From NCBI GenBank assembly GCA_029882675.1, contig JAOUKJ010000305.1, positions 1 to 5,519 on the forward strand: a DNA stretch of 5,519 nucleotides. Direction: 5' to 3'. Positions 1-5,519 of this stretch are shown piece by piece (positions within the stretch are counted from its first letter, which is position 1; every line of letters starts with the position of its first letter). The notes under the pieces are model-generated. The model was not told the origin of the DNA and did not search any database. It worked only from the letters and a program-made list of their open reading frames with translations. The translations under genes were made by a program, and so were the position numbers. This stretch comes from Cyclobacteriaceae bacterium (GTDB taxonomy: Bacteria > Bacteroidota > Bacteroidia > Cytophagales > Cyclobacteriaceae).

Positions 1-849
1 TTCGTAGATATACTTTTCCGGAAGGCCGTATTCCACCCGGGATTCCGGTTCATCGTCCAGTATAAACCGGAAAATTTCTTTGCCCGCCTTTACAAAGTTA
101 ACGGCAAAAACTTCTACCGAACCTTCATATTCACGATCGGCAACAAAAAGCAACTCCTTACATTCGTTTTTCACGGCCAGCACATGTATCTGACTTATAC
201 CAGAGAGCTCCCGTAACGCCTGCCTGATGTCCAGCAAAGGTGACAACTTGATGAGTACACGACTGCCCTTCTGTAGCAACAGGGGTAGTAATTCAGCTAT
301 GTCAGGCTGGCAATCGCTCAGTAGAAACACTTTCTTTTTATGCACATCACGACGGGCCGGGTCTGCATAGAAAGTATGGTCAGCTATAGGCGCTGTCGCA
401 CTTATAAAATCCTCCGCTGTAATGTTTCGGACTTCGATGTTTTTCAAGCGGAGTGCCTTAAAATTGTGCCGGGCTATCGCGCAAAGCTCCTCGTCTTTCT
501 CTACGTAAATTACCTGGGGACATTGTTGTGCAAAGGCGGCAGTATCGGCCCCCATGCCCCCTGTGAGATCAACTACGCGGGTCTTTTTTAGTAGGGTCGC
601 TTTATACTCCGCTGTCTGAGCGGAAGAGCATTGTTCGGCCGAAAGGATTGGGGGATAATAAATTCCGGACGTGGCAGTCCAGTGAGGTAGCTTTTTTTCG
701 AGTTTGTTGCGTGATATAATCTGTTGTGCAATAAGCTTTAAAGAAACACCGGCCACCTCGCCCCTTTTCAGGAGCAAAGTGGCCGTGTCTTTATGCCTGT
801 TGGCTATAATATAATCCTGGACTTCGTGCCGGAGTATATTGGTGTCCAA
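1..849 (-). CDS. SAM-dependent methyltransferase, PG_1098/THUMP-like family (partial, C-terminus off left edge)
   Basis: Reading from a TTG at 849 down to position 1 gives 283 open codons with no stop. The protein shows an N-terminal helical region (residues 1-80, with KKLPHW at 52-57 and IYYP at 63-66), then a Rossmann methyltransferase core. Motif I is DLTGGMGAD at 94-102, the acidic SAM-ribose position is E117 in VEKD, and the catalytic-loop-like motif is DPARR at 163-167, followed by KLSPLLD at 201-207. This pattern matches the Bacteroidota family typified by Porphyromonas PG_1098, which normally continues into ferredoxin-like and THUMP-like domains; roughly 110 residues are therefore probably missing beyond the edge. 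The substrate is unknown; RNA is inferred only from the THUMP-like architecture. The start is forced: an in-frame TAG lies at 868-870 and the first in-frame ATG is M99 inside motif I. The TTG lies one base after the asd stop, suggesting an operon with translational coupling. Confidence 0.88.
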   Translation of the reverse strand, partial: MDTNILRHEVQDYIIANRHKDTATLLLKRGEVAGVSLKLIAQQIISRNKLEKKLPHWTATSGIYYPPILSAEQCSSAQTAEYKATLLKKTRVVDLTGGMGADTAAFAQQCPQVIYVEKDEELCAIARHNFKALRLKNIEVRNITAEDFISATAPIADHTFYADPARRDVHKKKVFLLSDCQPDIAELLPLLLQKGSRVLIKLSPLLDIRQALRELSGISQIHVLAVKNECKELLFVADREYEGSVEVFAVNFVKAGKEIFRFILDDEPESRVEYGLPEKYIYE

Positions 850-850
850 A

Positions 851-1840
851 CTAAACCAATTTACCCGCTACCAGATACTCACCGATCTGAATGGCATTGG
901 TAGCAGCTCCTTTCCGTAAGTTATCAGCCACAATCCACATATTGAGCGTATTGGCCTGAGACTCGTCACGTCTTAAACGTCCAACAAAAACTTCATCTTT
1001 GTTGTGGGCATTCAGGGGCATGGGGTAAATGTTATTGGCCACATCATCTTCTATTATTATCCCCGGCATTTCAGTGAGTAGTTTTATCACCTCTTCGATG
1101 GTGTAATCCTTATGAAACTCCACATTGACTGACTCGGAATGACCACCCATTACCGGCAAACGTACTGTGGTGGCGGTAACCTTAATGTCATAATCATTGA
1201 GGATTTTTTGTGTTTCATTCACCATTTTCATCTCCTCTTTGGTATAACCATTGTCGAGAAACACATCGATGTGTGGCAGGGCATTCATATCTATGCGATG
1301 CGGGTATGCCATGGGCCCGTCAATGCCGGCCCTTTCGTTGTTGAGCTGGTCTACGGCGGCTTTGCCTGTGCCGGTAACAGACTGGTAAGTAGACACCACC
1401 ACCCGCTTAATACCATATACTTTGTGCAAAGGAGCCAGGGCCAACACCATCTGAATAGTTGAGCAATTGGGATTGGCTATGATCTTGTCATTCACAGTGA
1501 GTGAATTGGCATTGATTTCAGGCACAATGAGCTTATGCTCCGGACTCATCCGCCACGCTGAAGAATTATCGATGACCGTTGTGCCCACTGCAGCAAATTT
1601 AGGTGCCCATTCCAGTGAAGTACCCCCTCCGGCCGAGAAAATAGCAATTTCAGGTTTTCGATCCACAGCGTCCTGCATACCTATCACCTCATACTCCTTA
1701 CCCTTGTAGGTCATCTTTTTACCTACCGAACGGGAAGACGCGACCAACAAAAGTTCGTCAAAGTGAAAATTGCGCTCATCAATCACTTTTAGCATTTGCT
1801 GACCCACCAGGCCAGTTGCTCCGACAACTGCTACTTTCAT
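851..1840 (-). CDS. asd: Aspartate-semialdehyde dehydrogenase
   Basis: This cytosolic enzyme reduces L-aspartyl-4-phosphate to L-aspartate-4-semialdehyde with NADPH, the branch-point step toward lysine/diaminopimelate, threonine and methionine. The 329-residue protein is full length for the short form of the family. The N-terminal Rossmann fold has GATGLVG at 7-13 and an NADP-phosphate-type loop SSRSVGK at 35-41. The catalytic cysteine is C126 in NPNCST, the general base is H234 in GGHSES, and substrate-binding positions are R97 (SSAWRM), Q153, E202/K205 (KEEMK) and R227 (RLPVMGGH). The C-terminal DNLRKGAATNAIQI at 307-320 is the usual family ending. All expected catalytic residues are present. 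The ATG at 1840-1838 starts directly at the nucleotide-binding strand (MKVAVVGATG), so the start is secure. It is the first gene after the A/T-rich divergent region and is followed one base later by the methyltransferase gene. Confidence 0.97.
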   Translation of the reverse strand: MKVAVVGATGLVGQQMLKVIDERNFHFDELLLVASSRSVGKKMTYKGKEYEVIGMQDAVDRKPEIAIFSAGGGTSLEWAPKFAAVGTTVIDNSSAWRMSPEHKLIVPEINANSLTVNDKIIANPNCSTIQMVLALAPLHKVYGIKRVVVSTYQSVTGTGKAAVDQLNNERAGIDGPMAYPHRIDMNALPHIDVFLDNGYTKEEMKMVNETQKILNDYDIKVTATTVRLPVMGGHSESVNVEFHKDYTIEEVIKLLTEMPGIIIEDDVANNIYPMPLNAHNKDEVFVGRLRRDESQANTLNMWIVADNLRKGAATNAIQIGEYLVAGKLV

Positions 1841-1919
1841 AATTTGTTTTGTTTTACTTGATTATATAAATTATTTTTTATTTTTTTATATATTAAATCG
1901 TCATTATCAACTTTATAAA
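1841..1919. promoter_or_regulatory. Divergent A/T-rich intergenic region between asd and the secreted-protein gene
   Basis: These 79 bases separate two divergently transcribed starts, so promoters for both genes probably lie here. On the plus strand, TTG at 1858-1860 and TATTTTTT at 1879-1886 are 18 bases apart and resemble the Bacteroidota primary sigma pattern (TTG near -33, TAnnTTTG near -7), with the final G replaced by T; this would leave a short 5' leader before 1920. On the minus strand only a weaker candidate is visible (TTG at 1910-1908, then TATATAAA at 1892-1885). A perfect 8-bp inverted repeat, TATATAAA (1863-1870) and TTTATATA (1885-1892), lies in the middle. No convincing Shine-Dalgarno sequence precedes either ATG. 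That the region is regulatory follows from its position; the exact boxes are weak because the sequence is so rich in A and T. Confidence 0.5.
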
Positions 1920-1982
1920 ATGTATTTAACAAAATACACGATATTCATTCTGTTACTTTCCTGCCCAATTTTACATTATGCC
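1920..1982 (+). other. Signal peptide coding segment
   Basis: Codons 1-21 encode a short polar start (MYLTKYT), a hydrophobic core at about residues 8-18 and a polar end, HYA, before Q22. The AQ junction is the common signal peptidase I end in Bacteroidota exported proteins. A cysteine at residue 15 within LLLSC gives a weak alternative lipobox, but leucine at -2 and the very short hydrophobic stretch before it argue for the signal peptidase I reading. Confidence 0.8.
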
Positions 1983-4472
1983 CAACTAACTGAGGACTTT
2001 AACGACGGTGATTTCACTCAAAATCCCGTTTGGCGGGGCGAAATTACGAAATTTATTATTGAAAATGACAAATTAAGACTTCTGGCCCCTCCTGAACAAG
2101 GAAAAAGTTACCTGACAACCAATAGTCGGGCCATCAATGATGCGATTTGGGTGTTCTCAGTAACAATGGATTTTAATCCATCGGGGGCTAATTACCTAAA
2201 AGCATACTTGTGTACAAACAATGAACAGTTGGATGGGCCGCTTCAGGGTTACTACGTGAAAATGGGTGGACTTTCCGATGAGGTTAGCCTTTATCGCCAG
2301 GAGGGGGAAGTTGTAAATGAAATCATCGATGGAGAGGACGGTCGGCTGGATATGACCCGGGCCGTGGCATCCATAAAAGTAACGCGGTCTGTAGGGGGGG
2401 AGTGGCAACTTTTTACGGATGCGGGAAACACCGGCAATTTTGTTGAAGAGGGTTCTGTTACCGATACTACTTTTTATTCCAGCCGCTATTTCGGTTTGCT
2501 CTGCAATTACACTTCCACGCGGTCAGATAAATTTTATTTCGACAATATCAGTGTAAATGGGCAGCCATATCGGGACACCCGTGCCCCCCGGGTCGATTCA
2601 TTATTTATTGAGGCCGCCAACAAACTCCGTCTGGTTTTTTCCGAACCCGTACATACCACCAATACTCATTTTTCGGTGGATCATGGCATGGGATTTCCGG
2701 CGCATATTGATCAGGCCGGCAAAGAGGTAACGATTACTTTTCTCACGGATTTTCCCAATGGTGCAGAGACAAAGCTGGCTATCAATTCGGTGACCGATAC
2801 GGCGGCCAATGAAATTACCCCGGTGGAATTGCCCTTTCGGTACATTCGTCCAAGGGTGCCCGACTACAACGACATTGTGATCAACGAAATTATGGCTGAC
2901 CCCTCCCCTCCGGTCGACCTTCAGGAGACGGAATATCTGGAGATTATGAACATCAGCGAACATCCCTACGACCTCAGCGGCTGGATGATCAGTGATGGGC
3001 GCACCGTGGGGCAAGTTTCTTCCGGTTATATACTCCCGGGCAGTTATACACTTCTGGCACCGCAAGGTGAGGCTTTCCCGGATGTAAACAGTGCAGGGGT
3101 TTCACCCTGGCCGGCCCTCAACAATTCCGGTGAGACGCTCACTCTTTATTCCCCCGATATGGTAGCCGTGGATTCTGTCAGCTATACCAGCTCCTGGTAT
3201 GCCGACAACACAAAAAACGGGGGTGGATATTCACTGGAACAAACAGATCCTTTTCAGCTTTGTGAATCTGCTGACAACTGGCAGGCCAGCCGGAGTGAAT
3301 CAGGGGGCACTCCCGGTCTTGAAAATAGTGTTTTCCATCCCTATGCAGATACCATACCTCCCGCCCTCTATCAGGTATGGGCCCTCAATGACACCACCAT
3401 CAAACTGGTTTTTTCGGAGAGGGTGGATGAGGCCCTCCTGACCACCAACAATATCACCATCGAACCAGCCATAGATTATACGGCCTGCCATCAGAAGGAG
3501 TCTGTTTACAGCCTCGGCCTGCTGGCGCCTTTGCAAAAGGCCAGGGTATATGCTGTTATTTTTGATGGGATAGCTGATTGTATGGGCAATATTATGGAAC
3601 GGGTGCAATTTGAAATAGCCCTTACAGAGAAGGCCACGGGCAACGATGTTGTCATTAACGAAGTGTTGTTTAATCCTTATCCCGGAGGCGTAGACTTTGT
3701 GGAAATATACAACCGTTCTGAAAAATACCTCAATCTGGCCTGGTGGAAGCTGGCCAGCGTGGCAGGTGATGGCCTTGCCGGGCGGAAGGCCATTTCAATG
3801 AAAAACAAATTGCTAATACCTGGAAGCTACCTGGCCATTACAACCAATTCCACCGTACTGGCCAGCCATTATCCGCAAGCGGTCAAAGAACGGTTGGTCA
3901 GTGCCCTACTGCCGGGCATGCCCAATCAACAGGGGGCAGTGGTATTGCTCGACAACGATGGCCAGGTCATAGACAGCATCAGGTATTCGGCCGACATGCA
4001 CTTCCCGATGATCAGCGATCCACAGGGCATATCACTGGAGCGCCTCCATCCCGATAACGATCCTCATCATGCAGAATCCTGGCAGTCAGCGGCTTCGGGT
4101 ACAGGTTATGCCACACCCGGTTACCGCAACTCACACTTTGTGATGCCACACAACTACTCCAATCCGATTACCGTTGAACCGGAAGTGATACTTCCTTATA
4201 ACAGCGGCACAGACGACCTGGCTCAGATACACTATACTTTCGAGCCGGGGCCATGGGTTATGTCTGCCTTTATTTTTAATCTGGAGGGTGTCATGGTCAA
4301 AGAGCTTGCCAATAATCTACTCATAGCAGACCAGGGAACACTGGTCTGGGACGGCACCGTCAACGGCGTTAAAGCCTCGCTGGGGATCTACATTATCCTT
4401 ATTGAAATATTTAATGAAAAGGGAGAGGTACAGCGATATAAGGAAAAGGTAGTGGTAGGTAGCCGGTTTTAA
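1920..4472 (+). CDS. Exported multidomain protein with two lamin-tail domains and a FlgD-like C-terminus
   Basis: The 850-residue product starts with a signal peptide (cleavage probably after A21, HYA-Q). Residues 24-215 look like a concanavalin/lectin-like beta-sandwich (EDFNDGDF at 25-32, FYFDNISVNG at 205-214). Two tandem modules follow: Ig-like domain 1 (219-310) with lamin-tail domain 1 (317-470), and Ig-like domain 2 (477-570) with lamin-tail domain 2 (575-738). Lamin-tail signatures are DIVINEI at 318-324, DVVINEV at 576-582, EYLEIMN and DFVEIYN, PGSY, and a closing GTPG or ATPG. Residues 742-850 resemble a FlgD Ig-like domain (IFNLEGVMVKEL, VWDGTVNG, LGIYI). The protein probably acts at the cell surface or outside the cell; binding, adhesion or a structural role is inference, and no catalytic motif was seen. 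The C-terminal domain may serve as a type IX secretion signal, but this is not certain. The gene is flanked by opposite-strand genes, so it is monocistronic. Confidence 0.9.
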   Translation: MYLTKYTIFILLLSCPILHYAQLTEDFNDGDFTQNPVWRGEITKFIIENDKLRLLAPPEQGKSYLTTNSRAINDAIWVFSVTMDFNPSGANYLKAYLCTNNEQLDGPLQGYYVKMGGLSDEVSLYRQEGEVVNEIIDGEDGRLDMTRAVASIKVTRSVGGEWQLFTDAGNTGNFVEEGSVTDTTFYSSRYFGLLCNYTSTRSDKFYFDNISVNGQPYRDTRAPRVDSLFIEAANKLRLVFSEPVHTTNTHFSVDHGMGFPAHIDQAGKEVTITFLTDFPNGAETKLAINSVTDTAANEITPVELPFRYIRPRVPDYNDIVINEIMADPSPPVDLQETEYLEIMNISEHPYDLSGWMISDGRTVGQVSSGYILPGSYTLLAPQGEAFPDVNSAGVSPWPALNNSGETLTLYSPDMVAVDSVSYTSSWYADNTKNGGGYSLEQTDPFQLCESADNWQASRSESGGTPGLENSVFHPYADTIPPALYQVWALNDTTIKLVFSERVDEALLTTNNITIEPAIDYTACHQKESVYSLGLLAPLQKARVYAVIFDGIADCMGNIMERVQFEIALTEKATGNDVVINEVLFNPYPGGVDFVEIYNRSEKYLNLAWWKLASVAGDGLAGRKAISMKNKLLIPGSYLAITTNSTVLASHYPQAVKERLVSALLPGMPNQQGAVVLLDNDGQVIDSIRYSADMHFPMISDPQGISLERLHPDNDPHHAESWQSAASGTGYATPGYRNSHFVMPHNYSNPITVEPEVILPYNSGTDDLAQIHYTFEPGPWVMSAFIFNLEGVMVKELANNLLIADQGTLVWDGTVNGVKASLGIYIILIEIFNEKGEVQRYKEKVVVGSRF
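2574..4133 (+). repeat. Tandem protein-level repeat: (Ig-like + lamin-tail) x 2
   Basis: Copy 1 covers residues 219-470 (2574-3329) and copy 2 residues 477-738 (3348-4133). Both Ig-like parts open with DT, P and then LVFSE.V (219-244 and 477-502; 9 of 26 positions identical in ungapped alignment). The lamin-tail starts ND[IV]VINE[IV] fall at 317 and 575. Both landmarks are offset by exactly 258 residues, after which the offset grows to 261 at PGSY and 268 at TPG because of small insertions in copy 2. The copies are diverged, with no obvious long nucleotide identity, so this is an old duplication or a shuffled domain array, not a recent DNA repeat. Confidence 0.75.
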
Positions 4473-4481
4473 TTACCTGCC
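4454..4481 (+). terminator. Candidate hairpin straddling the convergent gene junction
   Basis: GGTAGGTA (4454-4461) can pair with TACCTGCC (4474-4481) as an 8-bp stem with one G-U wobble, enclosing a 12-base loop that contains the stop codon of the secreted-protein gene. In the plus-strand transcript the stem is followed by only three T residues, with a longer T run not until about 4498, so it is at best a weak intrinsic terminator. In the minus-strand transcript the wobble becomes a C-A mismatch, so the structure favours the plus-strand gene. Confidence 0.3.
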
Positions 4482-5366
4482 TTTGATCAACTTATAGTTT
4501 TTATACTCAAAAAGTCGATATCCAAAACGTTTCTCTATCCAGTGAAGTAGTTTATACTTTAATCGCATGTTCGATTTGGTGGGATCATATTCGAAGTCCC
4601 AATCTTTTTGACCGATAGTCTCTTTCATATATTTGGGGTGGGTTCCCTCAAATAGCTCCAGCTTGTCCACCCGGTTAAAATCAAAGGGTACAGGTGTGGT
4701 GTTTTTCTTTACCCACTCATCGTTGTGCCAGAAACGATGAAAATAATTCGTTTTCTGCTTCATGAGATTGGGATTGCGGGTATAGGAGTAATGGTATATG
4801 GGGACATCCGCCTTCAGCACGTTAAGTTTTTGTCCGTCCTCATCCTGATTGTCCGTTTTGTATTTTCTAAAGCCCTGAGAGTCTCGGTAGGAACGCACAC
4901 CTTTTACATTTTTAAAGGCCCTCACCTCATAACGGTGAGTGCTTCGGGTGTTTCGGATGTGACTGTAATCGCCCCAAAAATGATAATAAGGGAAAATGAG
5001 GCCTTCTACTTCTTCAATTTTGTCGGCTTGAATAATGTGCTCTTTGATTTTTTCCGGGGCCGTTTCATGCAGCACTTCATCTGCCTGAATGTGAAAGGCC
5101 CAATCGCCCGATATGTTGTCAAGGCCCAGGTTTGATTGTTGTGCGAATATTTTACCAGAGATCCTGAATTCCTCATCCCACACAGAATCAATGATCCGGA
5201 TTTTCGCATCATTGATGGCCATAATGGCCTCCCGGGTTCCATCAGTAGAATCACCTACCACGACAATCAGCTCGTCAACCACCGGCAATAGCGACTTGAT
5301 GGAAGGTATAAACGGGTATCCGTAGGTCAGGCCGTTTCTAATATATGTGAAGCCACTTATTTTCAT
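4473..5366 (-). CDS. Family 2 glycosyltransferase (GT-A fold)
   Basis: The 297-residue protein begins with the GT-A nucleotide-sugar binding strand and loop (MKISGFTYIRNG at 1-12). It then has DELIVVVGDSTDGT at 31-44, typical of family 2 enzymes, and the metal/nucleotide-binding DxD-like segment QADE at 94-97 in the context WAFHIQADEVLHE. Further conserved-looking aromatic and histidine clusters are YYHFWGDY at 127-134, YHYSYTR at 191-197 and NYFHRFWHND at 207-216. The protein has no signal peptide or obvious membrane span, so it should act on the cytoplasmic side of the membrane. It probably transfers a sugar from a nucleotide donor in LPS, capsule or other surface-glycan synthesis; donor and acceptor cannot be read from sequence. 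The ATG at 5366-5364 is the natural start because the first beta strand follows at once. It may be cotranscribed with the partial gene 49 bases upstream. Its stop directly abuts that of the convergent secreted-protein gene. Confidence 0.9.
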   Translation of the reverse strand: MKISGFTYIRNGLTYGYPFIPSIKSLLPVVDELIVVVGDSTDGTREAIMAINDAKIRIIDSVWDEEFRISGKIFAQQSNLGLDNISGDWAFHIQADEVLHETAPEKIKEHIIQADKIEEVEGLIFPYYHFWGDYSHIRNTRSTHRYEVRAFKNVKGVRSYRDSQGFRKYKTDNQDEDGQKLNVLKADVPIYHYSYTRNPNLMKQKTNYFHRFWHNDEWVKKNTTPVPFDFNRVDKLELFEGTHPKYMKETIGQKDWDFEYDPTKSNMRLKYKLLHWIEKRFGYRLFEYKNYKLIKGR

Positions 5367-5415
5367 CGTTAAAATTAACCCCGCTAAAGGCCCTTAAATT
5401 CTTGTCAAAGGAACT

Positions 5416-5519
5416 CTATCCTTTCATATTTTCAAAATCAGAGTTGTCATAACCTGAAAAATTCAGATAAAGAATGCTGAAAGAAACACCGGTTATTTTG
5501 CTAAAACTGTCAATATATT
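5416..5519 (-). CDS. Unidentified gene, C-terminal fragment entering from the right edge
   Basis: On the minus strand one frame is open from the window edge (first complete codon 5517-5515) for 33 codons and ends at TAG (5418-5416). The translated tail is YIDSFSKITGVSFSILYLNF at first and ends SGYDNSDFENMKG. The other two minus-strand frames hit stops within a few codons of the edge. The mixture of hydrophobic and acidic residues looks protein-like, but I do not recognise the family and 33 codons is too few to be sure. The stop is 49 bases before the glycosyltransferase ATG on the same strand, which would fit an operon of surface-glycan genes; that link is inference. A competing plus-strand reading from ATG at 5474 is also open to the edge for 15 codons and is less supported. 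Confidence 0.45.
   Translation of the reverse strand, partial: YIDSFSKITGVSFSILYLNFSGYDNSDFENMKG

Noticed and set aside
340..591. 83-codon open frame on the plus strand
   Set aside because: It is antisense to the methyltransferase, across motif I and the DPARR motif, and has no sign of being a gene.
1139..1709. Two plus-strand open frames antisense to asd
   Set aside because: They are shadows of the strongly conserved asd frame, with no motif or start-site support.
1961..1964. Possible lipoprotein lipobox ending at C15 of the secreted protein
   Set aside because: LLLSC has leucine at -2 and too short a hydrophobic core before the cysteine; the HYA-Q signal peptidase I site is the better reading.
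2601..3065. 154-codon open frame on the minus strand
   Set aside because: It lies wholly antisense to the Ig-like/lamin-tail part of the secreted-protein gene, whose frame has clear domain motifs; the antisense translation shows no recognisable motif.
4495..4518. TTTTT / AAAAA inverted repeat just inside the 3' end of the glycosyltransferase gene
   Set aside because: A five-pair A-T stem with no GC-rich base is too weak to be called a terminator, and it lies in coding sequence.
4725..5135. 136-codon open frame on the plus strand
   Set aside because: It is antisense to the glycosyltransferase core, including the QADE and YYHFWGDY motifs, and is explained as a shadow of that gene.
740..5490. 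Shared 13-base string AAAGAAACACCGG near 740-752 and again near 5480-5490
   Set aside because: The match is short, the flanks do not align, and both copies lie inside different minus-strand frames; chance is sufficient.

Overview
The window looks like an ordinary chromosomal segment of a member of the Bacteroidota. Three things point there: a PG_1098-type methyltransferase with a C-terminal THUMP-like architecture, a large secreted lamin-tail-domain protein with a 'YAQ' signal-peptide end and a FlgD-like C-terminus, and A/T-rich start regions without clear Shine-Dalgarno sequences. The order within the phylum cannot be fixed from this sequence.

Layout. Positions 1-849 (minus) hold the N-terminal 283 residues of a predicted SAM-dependent methyltransferase that continues off the left edge. 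It lies one base downstream of asd (851-1840, minus), which encodes aspartate-semialdehyde dehydrogenase, so the two probably form a translationally coupled pair. A 79-bp, very A/T-rich divergent intergenic region (1841-1919) separates asd from a plus-strand gene (1920-4472) for an 850-residue exported multidomain protein: signal peptide, lectin-like N-terminal domain, two tandem copies of an Ig-like plus lamin-tail module, and a FlgD-like C-terminal domain. Its stop codon directly abuts the stop codon of a convergent minus-strand family 2 glycosyltransferase (4473-5366), with no spacer; a possible terminator hairpin straddles the junction. Upstream of the glycosyltransferase, on the same strand, the last 33 codons of an unidentified gene enter from the right edge (5416-5519).

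Functionally there are three unlinked themes: amino-acid biosynthesis (asd) with a coupled likely RNA-modification enzyme, a secreted or cell-surface structural/adhesive protein transcribed alone, and sugar transfer for surface polysaccharide or LPS. I see no mobile element, CRISPR array, RNA gene, defence system or other clearly new system. The most interesting points are the forced non-ATG start of the methyltransferase, the duplicated Ig/lamin-tail module with its exact 258-residue spacing of landmarks, and the zero-gap convergent gene junction.
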